This document shows positions 17,882 through 28,752 of a stretch of DNA of 64,000 nt, one piece after another; the first letter of the stretch is position 1, and each line of letters begins with the position of its first letter. Source of the stretch: Lysobacteraceae bacterium (GTDB taxonomy: Bacteria > Pseudomonadota > Gammaproteobacteria > Xanthomonadales > Xanthomonadaceae); the NCBI GenBank assembly GCA_016789405.1, contig JAEUPQ010000015.1:62001-126000 (forward strand). Direction: 5' to 3'. The notes under the pieces are model-generated. The model saw only the letters and a program-made list of their open reading frames with translations, made no database searches and had not been told where the DNA came from. The position numbers and the translations under genes are program-made.

Positions 17882-18574
17882 ATGTACCTGCGCCTGCTTG
17901 TGCTGATGCCGATGTTCCTGTTGTTGTCCGCATGCCGTGAGTCTCCCGAGGGGGCGTCCGACAAGCCGGTGGCTGCGACCGTCCAGGCGAAGACTCCGTC
18001 CTCGTCCCCGCCACCGACTGCGGCGAAGCCTGCGCCGACGCTGGAATCGCTGGTGCGCGCCGATGACACCCTGCCTTCGGTGCGGGCTCGACTGGGCGAG
18101 GCCGCGGTCATGGCAGTCGAATTGCCGGGCCCGGAAGGCGAAAGCGCATCGGGCTGGCGCCTGTACCCCTACGAGGAAGCAAGGACCGTCGAAGTGTGGC
18201 TGAACGAGACGGGGCGTCCGCAGGCCATCTTCGTTCGCGGATCGAAAAGCGATTGGGTGCGTGCCGACGGCGTGCGCCTCGGACTGGATACGAACAAGCT
18301 GCAGGCGATCAACGGCCGCCCGTTCAAGTTCTTCGGATTCGAATGGGACTACGCCGGCGCTGTCAGTGATTGGCGCGGCGGCACGCTGGCACCCGAGGGT
18401 CGCACGCGCGGTCCGGTCGTCCTCTGTCCGCCGGATCCGCATCCGAGCGACTATCCAACCGGAGACTCGGAGTTTCCTTCCGACGATCCGCGTGTCGTCG
18501 CACGTCCTGCCGTGGTGTGCGAGTTCGGCGTGAATCTCGATGTCGTGCCATCCGCCGCGGATGCTCGCCCCTGA
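17882..18574 (+). CDS. Hypothetical lipoprotein
   Basis: Start at ATG 17882 with AAGGGG upstream; the frame is open back to 17840 without a ribosome site. The 230-aa product has a clear lipoprotein signal, MYLRLLVLMPMFLLLSAC, with the lipobox LSAC. A Pro/Ala/Ser linker follows (residues 20-50), then a compact domain of about 170 residues with Trp/Gly-rich strands (GWRLYPYEEARTVEVWLNET, FGFEWDYAG). It is probably attached to the outer membrane, facing the periplasm. It starts a co-directional run that ends with the LysE exporter. No named family is recognised. Confidence 0.75.
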   Translation: MYLRLLVLMPMFLLLSACRESPEGASDKPVAATVQAKTPSSSPPPTAAKPAPTLESLVRADDTLPSVRARLGEAAVMAVELPGPEGESASGWRLYPYEEARTVEVWLNETGRPQAIFVRGSKSDWVRADGVRLGLDTNKLQAINGRPFKFFGFEWDYAGAVSDWRGGTLAPEGRTRGPVVLCPPDPHPSDYPTGDSEFPSDDPRVVARPAVVCEFGVNLDVVPSAADARP

Positions 18575-18670
18575 CGAAGCCGCTCGGCGTCCCGAGGCAA
18601 GGAGATGGCCGGCTGCCTCGGCAGATTCTCATTACAATCCGGGCGATCACGTCGCCATGGGCTTTTCCGA

Positions 18671-19261
18671 ATGAAACAGTTCCTGCTCACGCTCGCGGCC
18701 GTCCTGGTCGGTGGCTTCCTCGCTCTCCTGGGCTACGACCGCTTCGTCGTCCAGCCGCGTGAATCGGCCGTGGCGAAACCCGTCGACAAGGCGACGGATG
18801 CCGCCCCTGCGGTGCCGGTCGACATGGGCAAGGCCCGCGCCGAGGCCCGGGAGGTTGCCGCGGAAGTGGAGGCCTCCGTCCAGCGCAGCGTGGACAACGC
18901 GCGCGAAGCGATGACGGCACAGGCGAGCGAGATGGACAGGCGCTCGCTGATTTCCGACGCGGTGCAGCGGGTCACGATGTTTCGCGTGGGGCTGACGGAG
19001 TTCCACATGACGAATGGCCGCTGGCCGGTAGACGCGGAAGAGGCCGGACTGCCTCCGCCTGCCGACATGCGGGGCGGTGCAGTCCGTGAGGTGACGCTGG
19101 CCGAGCAGGGCGTGGTCAACGTGGCGCTGGACGATCGATTCGGCAAGGGCAGCGCGATCGTGCTGCGTCCGACCGCGAATACCGTGACCGGGCAGATCGA
19201 GTGGGCCTGCGAGGTCAAGGGTGACGACGAGATCCGGCGCGCCTTGCCGAGATGCAAGTGA
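18671..19261 (+). CDS. Pilin-fold protein with a plain membrane anchor
   Basis: Start at ATG 18671 (MKQFLLTLAAVLVGGFLALL); 196 aa. One N-terminal membrane helix is followed by an Ala/Glu/Arg-rich helix (about 50-100). The C-terminal domain follows the type IV pilin pattern: a helix, GRWPVDAEEAGL, a beta-sheet, then a Cys-to-Cys loop (WACEVKGD ... LPRCK). The class III prepilin cleavage site (Gly followed by Phe and Glu at +5) is absent, so it is not a standard PilA processed by PilD. It may be a pilin-like periplasmic protein held in the inner membrane. Its 3' end overlaps the next gene by ten bases. Confidence 0.75.
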   Translation: MKQFLLTLAAVLVGGFLALLGYDRFVVQPRESAVAKPVDKATDAAPAVPVDMGKARAEAREVAAEVEASVQRSVDNAREAMTAQASEMDRRSLISDAVQRVTMFRVGLTEFHMTNGRWPVDAEEAGLPPPADMRGGAVREVTLAEQGVVNVALDDRFGKGSAIVLRPTANTVTGQIEWACEVKGDDEIRRALPRCK

Positions 19262-19695
19262 AGCCCCTGTCTCTGCTCCGTTCGTCCTGTGGCGTCGCGC
19301 TGGTCGCGATGCTGTTCGTCACGGGCGGTTGTCGCAGCATTGCATCCGGAGCCATGCGCTGCGCCACCGGCGATGTTTCGATGACCCGCGACATGCTGTA
19401 TTTCGGCCGGCATCGTCCCGATGGCGGCGTGGTGAGCGACGTCGAGTGGCGCGCATTCGTCGACGATGCATTGACGCCGCGCTTCCCGGATGGCCTCACC
19501 ATCGTGTCGGCGACCGGCCAATGGCGCGGAGCTGATGACCGCATCGAACGCGAGCCGTCCGAAGTCGTGACGATCCTGCATGCAGGCGATGTGGCCGCAC
19601 GTCGCGCCATCGACGAGATTGTCGATGAATACAAGCGCAGGTTCATGCAGGAAGCCGTGCTCCGCGAGCGCGCTGCCGTGTGTGCGAGGTTCTGA
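19252..19695 (+). CDS. DUF3574 lipoprotein
   Basis: A 147-aa protein with a lipoprotein signal ending VTGGC (Cys about residue 27). The domain that follows (TRDMLYFGRHRPDGG, TPRFPDGLTIVSATGQWRG, a C-terminal helix ending RFMQEAVLRERAAVCARF) matches the small DUF3574 family of unknown function. It should sit in the periplasm, lipid-anchored. It overlaps the pilin-like gene upstream and shares a base with the LysE gene downstream, so the three are probably one transcript. Confidence 0.8.
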   Translation: MQVKPLSLLRSSCGVALVAMLFVTGGCRSIASGAMRCATGDVSMTRDMLYFGRHRPDGGVVSDVEWRAFVDDALTPRFPDGLTIVSATGQWRGADDRIEREPSEVVTILHAGDVAARRAIDEIVDEYKRRFMQEAVLRERAAVCARF

Positions 19696-20342
19696 TGCCG
19701 CACTTCGACCTGTTCGACGCGCAAACCCTGTGGTCGTTCCTCGCCGCTGCGGTGGTGCTGGTGATCCTGCCGGGACCCGGCACTGCGTGGATCGTGGCCC
19801 AGGCCATGGCCGGTGGCATGCGTCGCGGTCTGCTGGCCGGGCTCGGACTGGAGGTCGCGACGCTGTTGCACGCGCTCGCGGCCGGGCTGGGCTTGTCCGC
19901 ACTGCTGGCGACCTCCGCGCTGGCGTACGAGGTGGTCAAGTTCCTCGGCGCGGCCTACCTGATCTGGCTGGGCATCAAGGCCTGGCGCGGCAACGCGTCC
20001 GAGGGGACGCAGGCGGACGAGGGCGTGCCGGTCATATCCGGACGCAGTGTGTTCTTCCGATCCGTGTTGACCGGCTTGCTCAATCCCAAGGTCGCGCTGT
20101 TCTTCCTGGCCTTCCTGCCCCAGTTCGTCGACCCGGCGCGCGGCTGGGTGTGGTTGCAGTTCCTTGTCCTCGGCGCGCTGCTGGCCACCGTCGGTGCCTG
20201 CAACGACCTGGCACTCAGTTTCGCGGTGGGCCGATTCCGCAGGAGGTTTTCCGGTCTCGGTGGCAGTCGCTGGATGCAGCGCGCCACGGGCAGCCTGTTC
20301 ATCGGGCTGGGACTGAGGCTGGCCGCGCAGGCCCGGGGCTGA
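19695..20342 (+). CDS. LysE/RhtB-family amino-acid exporter
   Basis: Start at ATG 19695, sharing one base with the preceding stop; 215 aa. The motif LVILPGPGTAWIVAQAMAGG near the N-terminus (the G-P-G of LysE/RhtB translocators), five to six membrane helices, and LNPKVALFFLAFLPQFV near residue 130 identify the family. These inner-membrane proteins export amino acids or related metabolites. The substrate cannot be told here. It ends 30 bases from the convergent phosphatase gene. Confidence 0.9.
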   Translation: MPHFDLFDAQTLWSFLAAAVVLVILPGPGTAWIVAQAMAGGMRRGLLAGLGLEVATLLHALAAGLGLSALLATSALAYEVVKFLGAAYLIWLGIKAWRGNASEGTQADEGVPVISGRSVFFRSVLTGLLNPKVALFFLAFLPQFVDPARGWVWLQFLVLGALLATVGACNDLALSFAVGRFRRRFSGLGGSRWMQRATGSLFIGLGLRLAAQARG

Positions 20343-20372
20343 AACAACGAACCGCGAAGAGGATCGCGGGGA

Positions 20373-21107
20373 TCAGGCCCTGCGCACCAAAATGACGGTG
20401 ATGTTGTCCGAGCCACCGCCGTCGAGCGCGGCGTCGACCAGTCCGTCCACGCACTCCTGCGCGCTGCACTCGGTGTGCGACAGCACCTGCGAAATGCTGG
20501 CGTCGTCCACTTCTTCGGTCAGGCCATCGCTGCACAACAGCAGCTGCATGCCCGGGCGCAACTCGCCCGAGAGGGTTTCGACGTTGAGGTTCTGCGGATC
20601 GGTCACGCCCAGCGCCTGGGTGACCACGTTGCGATGCGGATGGGTCCGCGCCTGGTCCACGGTGATCGCGCCCTGCGAAATCAGCTCCTGCACGTAGCTG
20701 TGATCGTGCGAGAGCTGGGCAAGCGTGCCATCGCGCCACAGATAGGCCCGGCTGTCGCCGACCCAGGCCACCTCGAAGCGGTTGCCCAGGACGCGCAGCG
20801 CGACCACGGTCGTGCCCATCGGCAACGCATCGCTGCGCTGGCGCGAGGCGCGGATGATTTCCTCGTCGGCGGTCCGGATCGCCTGAGCCAGCGTCGTGCC
20901 CTGGCGAATCTCCCGGACGATGGTCTCCCGCGCCAGTGCGCTGGCCACTTCGCCGTACTCGTGCCCACCCATCCCGTCGGCCACGAGCCACAGGCCGAGG
21001 TCGCTGTCACCGTAATAGGTGTCCTCGTTCAGCTCGCGGCGCAATCCGGCGTGGGTGAGGTGCCCGAATTCGATCATGCAGGGGCCGTGGGGTAGGGAGT
21101 CAGCCAT
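20373..21107 (-). CDS. PP2C-type serine/threonine phosphatase (Stp1/IreP-like)
   Basis: I set the start at 21107 (MADSLPHGP), giving 244 aa; an ATG at 21077 is equally possible. All PP2C motifs are present: RELNEDTYY (metal ligand), ADGMGGHEYGEVASALA, PMGTTVVAL, VAWVGDSRAYLW, HRNVVTQALG, LLLCSDGLTEEV and GGSDNITVILV. The enzyme removes phosphate from Ser/Thr residues using two metal ions in the cytoplasm. Family members oppose Hanks-type kinases or modulate type VI secretion, but no kinase lies in this window. An IS3-family remnant begins about 90 bases upstream of its start and may have altered its promoter. Confidence 0.9.
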   Translation of the reverse strand: MADSLPHGPCMIEFGHLTHAGLRRELNEDTYYGDSDLGLWLVADGMGGHEYGEVASALARETIVREIRQGTTLAQAIRTADEEIIRASRQRSDALPMGTTVVALRVLGNRFEVAWVGDSRAYLWRDGTLAQLSHDHSYVQELISQGAITVDQARTHPHRNVVTQALGVTDPQNLNVETLSGELRPGMQLLLCSDGLTEEVDDASISQVLSHTECSAQECVDGLVDAALDGGGSDNITVILVRRA

Positions 21108-21263
21108 AGTCGTTGGGGAAATACGCAATCCGGCGATGAAACCGGACGCACCGGCCGAAAGCAATCGTCCATGGGTCGTTTTGTGAGCTTGGGCGCCTCT
21201 GACCTGCCCCCACTGAGTCATACCACGTGAAGCTGTAAAGTCCGTCAACCCAAGAGGGCGGAC

Positions 21264-21530
21264 ATGAAGAAGAGTCGATTCACCACCGAGCAGATCATCG
21301 GGTTCATCAAACAGGCCGACGCGGGCATGGCGGTCGCCGAACTGGGCCGGCAGCATGGCTTCAGTCCGGCCAGCTTCTACGCCTGGCGAGCCAAGTACGG
21401 CGGGCTGGAAGCCGAGGGCGCCAAGCGTCTTTAGGAATTGGAGGCGGAGAACAACCGGCTGAAGCGGCTGCTGGCGGAGGCGCACCTGGACATTGAGGCG
21501 CTGAAGTTCGGCTTCGGGGTAAAACGCTAG
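21264..21530 (+). pseudogene. IS3-family OrfA with internal stop
   Basis: Begins MKKSRFTTEQIIGFIKQADA, a helix-turn-helix OrfA of the IS3 family. Codon 57 is TAG (21432-21434), after which the frame continues as a leucine-zipper-like segment (ELEAENNRLKRLLAEAHLDI) and stops at 21528-21530. The helix-turn-helix half is intact, but full-length OrfA and the programmed OrfAB fusion could not be made. Confidence 0.85.
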
Positions 21531-21594
21531 CCCCGCAACGCAGGCGCGAGGCGGTCCGACGCATGCTCGAGCACGCATCATCGAACTGGCACAG

Positions 21595-22293
21595 GTGCGA
21601 CGCAGGTTCGGCTATCGCCGTATGCATGACCTGCTGGGCCAGGAATTTTCCGGCGTGAACCACAAGAAGATCTATCGTCTGTACCGCGAGGCGAACCTCG
21701 CCGTACGACGACGCAGGAAAGTCAGACAGCCAGCGACCGAGCGTCAGGCGCTGATCCCGGCCAGTGGCCCCAACCCGGTCTGGAGCATGGATTTCGTCAG
21801 CGATGCCCTTGCCAACGGTCGTCGGCTCAAATGCCTGACCATTGCCGATGACTTCAGCCACGAGAGCATCGACATCGCGGTCGATCACGGTATCAGTGGT
21901 GCTTACGTGATACGCGTGCTGGATCAGGCGGCCTGCTTCCGCGGCTACCCGTGCGCCGTGCGGACCGACAATGGCCCGGAGTTCACCAGTCGCGTGTTCC
22001 TCGTCTGGACCAGGAAGCACAAGATCAAACATTTGCTGATCGAGCCCGGGAGGCCAATGCAGAACGGCTACATCGAAAGCTTCAACGGCAAGTTCCGCGA
22101 CGAATGCCTCAATGAGCAGTGGTTCACGTCACTGGTACAGGCTCGTTCGGTGATTGCAGACTGGCGGCGGGACTACAACGAGGTCCGCCCGCACAGCAGT
22201 TGTGGCCGGATCCCGCTTGCCAAGTTCTCTGCCAATCATCGAGCAGAACACCTCAACACTGCAGTATCTTTCAAACCCGGACTTTGTCAGTGA
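21595..22293 (+). pseudogene. IS3-family transposase OrfB, N-terminally truncated
   Basis: The 232-aa frame starts within the usual RRFGYRRMHDLL region and keeps the whole DDE core: Asp in WSMDFVSDAL, Asp in RTDNGPEFTSR and Glu in NGYIESFNGKFRDECLNE. The usual N-terminal segment is missing because of a deletion and frame change near 21570. The catalytic domain of an rve-type transposase survives, but no full protein can be formed. Confidence 0.85.
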
Positions 22294-22315
22294 TCACTGG
22301 TACGGCGGTTGCGGG

Positions 22316-22432
22316 CAGGAAGCCGATGATCTGCTCTCCGGAAAAACGCTTCTTCACGTCCAATCTCCTCGTGTTTGGGAATTGGACTCCAGATCCGGGC
22401 GCTACTCAAAACCGGGGGGACGTCGCAGCCTC
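22316..22432 (-). mobile_element. Remnant of a second IS3-family element
   Basis: On the minus strand from GTG 22357 the sequence reads VKKRFSGEQIIGFL, the first 14 codons of another IS3-family OrfA, with a GAGGAG ribosome site upstream. The frame is cut at 22316, where the first IS begins. Upstream bases to about 22432 (GACGTCCCCCCGGTTTTGAG on the minus strand) look like that element's left end. Only this stub remains. Confidence 0.6.
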
Positions 22433-22516
22433 GCCGAATCGCCCGCCGGGATGATGATCCGTAGCCTTCCCGTGAGGTAGACGGCGCAAAGAAAGCATTC
22501 TTGATTTGCCAGAAAC

Positions 22517-22544
22517 ACAAAACGCCCCATGAGGGGCGTTTTGT
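22517..22544 (-). terminator. Terminator hairpin, probably the original one of tRNA-Ser
   Basis: A perfect 12-base stem ACAAAACGCCCC / GGGGCGTTTTGT with an ATGA loop, flanked by A and T runs so it could work both ways. It lies just outside the left att copy. On the minus strand the order is tRNA 3'-end copy, short spacer, hairpin, as expected for a tRNA terminator that the element has separated from its gene at 60615-60705. Confidence 0.75.
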
Positions 22545-22553
22545 GTGCTTGTC

Positions 22554-22567
22554 TGGCGGAGAGGGAG
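22554..22567. other. attL core: copy of the tRNA-Ser 3' end
   Basis: TGGCGGAGAGGGAG is identical to 60615-60628, the last 14 bases (including CCA) of the tRNA-Ser gene on the minus strand. It lies 148 bases before the integrase start. The pair marks the ends of a 38-kb integrated element. The core also begins a small palindrome (TGGCGGA ... TCCGCCA). Confidence 0.8.
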
Positions 22568-22686
22568 TCCGCCATTTGATAGTCCTGAAAAAGCCGAGTC
22601 CGTCTATAAATACATGTTCAATCAATGATTTGAAGATGGGTTATGTCCTCCGAGGTCTTGTGAAGGCTCAATGAATCCGGCATTCT

Positions 22687-22710
22687 TTGTGGGAATGGAT
22701 GTGGGAATTG
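22687..22710. promoter_or_regulatory. Candidate integrase arm sites, left end
   Basis: Two direct repeats, TTGTGGGAATGG and ATGTGGGAATTG, start exactly 12 bases apart and end just before the integrase start codon. The same arrangement recurs at the other end of the element (60551-60574). They may also let integrase repress its own promoter. Confidence 0.6.
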
Positions 22711-22714
22711 ATTG

Positions 22715-23944
22715 ATGCCTCGCAAAGCCAAGGAACTGACGGCGCTGTCTGTCTCGAAGCTCAAGGAGGACGGACGACACGCTGTCGGTGGCGTCGCAGG
22801 CTTGCATCTGCGCATCAGCGGGGCCTCCCGCTCCTGGGTACTGCGTTTTGTCCTCTCTCCGGGAGACTCGTCGAGTCCGGGCCGCCGAGCCGACATCGGC
22901 CTCGGCGGCTACCCGGAGGTTTCACTGGCTGAGGCGCGGGACCGAGCGCGCGAGTTGCGTCGGAAGGCGAGGGAAGGTGTCGATCCGGTGGCGGAACGGC
23001 GCCAGCTCAAGGTTCGGCAAGTCCGACAGATTCAGCAAGCCAAGACCTTTGCCGAGTGTGCCCAGGCTTACCTGGCCAGTCATCGGGCGAGTTGGAAGAA
23101 CGCCAAGCATGGGCAGCAATGGGCGTCGACGCTCGACATGTATGCCAACCCGAAGATTGGCCGGCAACCCATTGCCGATATCGATACCTCTGCGATTCTG
23201 GACATCCTCGAACCTATCTGGCTGACGAAGACCGAGACAGCCAGTCGGGTACGCGGACGCATCGAATCCGTTCTGGACTGGGCGACGGTTCGGGGCTTCC
23301 GCCAGGGCGAGAACCCGGCGCGGTGGAAGGGGCACCTGGACAAGCTCCTGCCTGCTCGATCGAAGGTGCAGAAGGTCGAGCATCACCCGGCGTTGCCGTA
23401 CGCGGACATCACGGGATTCATGGCTGACCTTGCCGGGCGCGAGGGAATTGCGGCCCGGGCGCTCGAATACGCCATTCTCACTGCGGCTCGCAGCGGCGAG
23501 GTGCGTGGCGCCGCGTGGGGGGAAATCGACTTCAATGCCCGGCTCTGGACCATTCCTGCTGAACGGATGAAGGCCGGCAAGGAGCATCGCGTTCCCCTGT
23601 CGTCTCGGGCGATGGCCTTGCTCCGGTCCCTGCCCCAGGTGACGGGAAGCCCGTTGGTGTTTACAGCCCCGCGAGGGGGGGTGTTGTCCGACATGACTCT
23701 GACCGCCGTTCTCAAGCGCATGGGGCGCAAGGATCTGACCCAGCACGGATTCCGCTCGACCTTCCGGGACTGGGCGGGGGAGACCACGGCCTTCCCCCGT
23801 GAAGTGATCGAGCATGCATTGGCGCACCAACTGCGCGACAAGGCAGAGGCGGCGTATCAGCGTGGCGACCTGCTCAGGAAGCGCGCCGACCTGATGCAGG
23901 CCTGGGCCGATGCTTGCGAGGGCCGGCACCGAGAGGTCGCTTGA
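22715..23944 (+). CDS. int: P4-type tyrosine integrase
   Basis: I prefer ATG 22715 over the TTG at 22712; 409 aa. The N-terminal DUF4102-like arm-binding domain (LTALSVSKLKEDGRHAVGGV, then DIGLGGYPEVSLAEARDRAR) is followed by a core-binding domain. The catalytic domain has Arg in TAARSGEVRG (about 260), the His-x-x-Arg box in QHGFRSTFRDW (about 343) and the nucleophilic Tyr in AEAAYQRGDLL (about 379). It should integrate and excise the element at the tRNA-Ser 3' end. All catalytic residues are intact. It lies at the tRNA-distal end, the reverse of the usual P4-like arrangement. Confidence 0.95.
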   Translation: MPRKAKELTALSVSKLKEDGRHAVGGVAGLHLRISGASRSWVLRFVLSPGDSSSPGRRADIGLGGYPEVSLAEARDRARELRRKAREGVDPVAERRQLKVRQVRQIQQAKTFAECAQAYLASHRASWKNAKHGQQWASTLDMYANPKIGRQPIADIDTSAILDILEPIWLTKTETASRVRGRIESVLDWATVRGFRQGENPARWKGHLDKLLPARSKVQKVEHHPALPYADITGFMADLAGREGIAARALEYAILTAARSGEVRGAAWGEIDFNARLWTIPAERMKAGKEHRVPLSSRAMALLRSLPQVTGSPLVFTAPRGGVLSDMTLTAVLKRMGRKDLTQHGFRSTFRDWAGETTAFPREVIEHALAHQLRDKAEAAYQRGDLLRKRADLMQAWADACEGRHREVA

Positions 23945-24371
23945 GGCTGCGCTCGGACCGTCGCGTCCGAGCGTCGTTGGCCAATGCCCCCAACTCCAGC
24001 GCGACCTCCTGGTGTTGCGTCAGGTTCCGGATCAGGAAGCCGACGGTCTGCAACGTATCGGCATCGATGTCGCGTGCCACGCTCAGCAACAGGCCCAGGG
24101 CATCCAACTGGCGATTGACCCCCTCGGCCATCGAGTAGGCCAGCGATGCGACGGCCGCCTGTTCGCTGTCAGGGCGGTCACGCAGGGCATGTCCGAGGTC
24201 AGCATCGGGCAGGGCATGGGCCAGGAGCCGTCTCAGCTCGTTCTCGCTGTCCTTGCACCATCGCAATGCGACAGCTCGCGGGGGATCCGGTGTGGCATCC
24301 GGGGGCAAGAGCAGCCGGGTGCGGCGCCTTTCGGGCTTCTCATCCGGGCCTGATACAGTATGGTCAGCCAT
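23874..24371 (-). CDS. Hypothetical protein convergent with the integrase
   Basis: A 165-aa protein whose 3' end overlaps the integrase gene by about 70 bases on the other strand. The middle is helical (ALRWCKDSENELRRLLAHAL, LGLLLSVARDIDADTLQTVG), the N-terminus is charged and Pro-rich, and the last 30 residues are Arg/Pro-rich because they lie in the overlap. No family is recognised. It follows the R-M operon on the same strand after a 66-base gap and could be its last gene. Confidence 0.6.
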   Translation of the reverse strand: MADHTVSGPDEKPERRRTRLLLPPDATPDPPRAVALRWCKDSENELRRLLAHALPDADLGHALRDRPDSEQAAVASLAYSMAEGVNRQLDALGLLLSVARDIDADTLQTVGFLIRNLTQHQEVALELGALANDARTRRSERSLKRPLGAGPRKHRPRPASGRRAS

Positions 24372-24436
24372 GATCGTTCTCCTGGAACGGTGGTGGTGAG
24401 GGGCGACGGGGTGCCGCTAACACCCCGTCGCCCCGC

Positions 24437-24876
24437 TTACCGGCTTGCGCCGGATCGAGTGCGCCCTCGGCCATGCCGAAGCTGGCCGCGTGGCAAGGAA
24501 GTGGGTTGTCTTGCCGGCCCAGCGCCTGCTGTTGGGCTCGGCGGATACGCTTCGGCGCTCTCCGCGATCTCGCGCCAGCGCGGCACATGCGCGCCCAGGC
24601 AGGCCTTGAACAGCCGCCCATGCGCTGGATAGCGCAGGTGCAGCAGCTCATGCACGATCACGTAGTCCTGAAACTCGCTGGTTTGCGACAGTAGATCCAT
24701 CGCCAGGGTGACGGTGCCGGCGGTGGTGCAGGACCCCCATTTGCGGCGCATGTCCTGCAGCCGCACGACGCGTGGATTGACCTTGAGCTTGATTGCCCAG
24801 GCCATCGTCCTGCGCCGCAGGTCCTGGGCCGGGTAGAGTGACGATTTCATGCTCTTCGATTTCATGCTTTTCAACG

Positions 24877-24880
<4 letters not shown>
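24437..24880 (-). CDS. YgjP-like M48-type metallopeptidase of the R-M operon
   Basis: A 147-aa protein with the zinc motif [13 protein letters not shown] (His-Glu-x-x-His) and [20 protein letters not shown], the pattern of the YgjP/WLM-like predicted metallopeptidases (DUF45). These genes often follow hsdR in type I restriction operons, but their role is not known. Its ATG overlaps the hsdR stop by four bases (ATGA), so translation is coupled. The last 35 residues are low-complexity Arg/Pro-rich. Confidence 0.85.
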
Positions 24881-27840
<2,960 letters not shown>

Positions 27841-27850
27841 GCGCTGGGCC

Positions 27851-28717
27851 TCATTTCCGCTTCTTGCTCGGCTTGCCGCCCAGCCGGGGCGTCTGCCTGG
27901 GGAGCTTCTTTTCCTCGGACTTGAGGCGGCGCTCCAGTTTCTTCACGTCCTCCGCCGGGGGCAGGCGCTCCGGCACGATATCGCGGTCGGTCAGCAGCTT
28001 GCGCACGTCGCGGTTGTTGCGGACGTGTTCGGCGGCGATGTCGGTCTCGCCGTGCAGGTCCTGCTGCTTGACCTGGGTGCTGGTGACTTCATTGACGAAA
28101 TCCTTGGCCTTGATGGTCAGTGTGGGCAGGAAGTCGGCCAGCGGGCGGCTGTCGGGCACGCCCAGGCGGCGTTTCATGTCGCGGGTGGTCAGGCCGCCAA
28201 ACAGCGCAGCGTCGCCCTTGGCGAGGATGCGGCCGAAGCCGTCGCTGTCGATGCCGCGCTCATACAGCACGCCGGACAGGGCCTTCTGCGACTGGGTCAG
28301 CTTGTCGCGGGCGTTGACGCGCTCCCATTCGGCCAGCCGGGTTTCGATCAGTTCCTGCTTGCGGGTCTGCACCGCGAAGTAGGTCATGGCGAAGGCGATG
28401 GCATCCTTGCCGGGGTCACCGTTCTGGGCAATCAGGTAGCAGGCATAGCGGGTCAGTGCGATATCGTCGATTTCCCGCTGTGCGCCCTTGGCCAGGTCGA
28501 TCATCTTGCTGACATCAGCAAAATGATCCGAAACCGCCTGTCCAGCGGTTTCGCACGCGGTTTTCGCTTTGTCGATCACGCGCTCGAAGTTGCGCCATTG
28601 GGTGTAGCCCAGCAGTTCCTGCAGCTCGCGCGCCAGCCAGTATTCGACCCCGTCCTGGGTGTGGGCGCAGTCCTCGAAACGGCGGTGCAACGTCTGGATG
28701 ACTTCCTTTTTCATCAT
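27851..28717 (-). CDS. dinD: DinD-like DNA-damage-inducible protein
   Basis: A 288-aa protein. The N-terminal BRO-like segment ([20 protein letters not shown]) and the following [16 protein letters not shown] and [20 protein letters not shown] are characteristic of DinD. In E. coli DinD is SOS-induced and inhibits RecA-driven strand exchange. It lies between hsdS and hsdR, ten bases before the latter, so here it is an R-M operon passenger. It could moderate repair of breaks made by the nuclease; that is inference. The C-terminus is a Lys-rich tail. I see no LexA box next to it. Confidence 0.9.
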   Translation of the reverse strand: MMKKEVIQTLHRRFEDCAHTQDGVEYWLARELQELLGYTQWRNFERVIDKAKTACETAGQAVSDHFADVSKMIDLAKGAQREIDDIALTRYACYLIAQNGDPGKDAIAFAMTYFAVQTRKQELIETRLAEWERVNARDKLTQSQKALSGVLYERGIDSDGFGRILAKGDAALFGGLTTRDMKRRLGVPDSRPLADFLPTLTIKAKDFVNEVTSTQVKQQDLHGETDIAAEHVRNNRDVRKLLTDRDIVPERLPPAEDVKKLERRLKSEEKKLPRQTPRLGGKPSKKRK

Positions 28718-28752
28718 GCCCTCATTGGTCGGGGTTCGGCGGTGCGTTGTGG

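Larger units (their letters stand above)
21200..22315 (+). mobile_element. Decayed IS3-family insertion sequence (IS407-like)
   Basis: The left end TGACCTGCCCCC is at 21200. The right end is degraded, with GCGGGCAGG near 22311-22319 the best counterpart. The element encodes OrfA (21264-21530) and OrfB (21595-22293). OrfA has an in-frame TAG at 21432. The start of OrfB is damaged: MLEH (near 21572) and RIIELAQVRRRFGYRR are in different frames with roughly 40 expected codons missing between them. The element should therefore be unable to transpose by itself. Confidence 0.85.

Noticed and set aside
22554-22574. The left att core as merely part of a small palindrome
   Set aside because: It is palindromic (TGGCGGA / TCCGCCA), but the 14-base identity with the tRNA end, the adjacent integrase and the matching arm repeats make chance unlikely.
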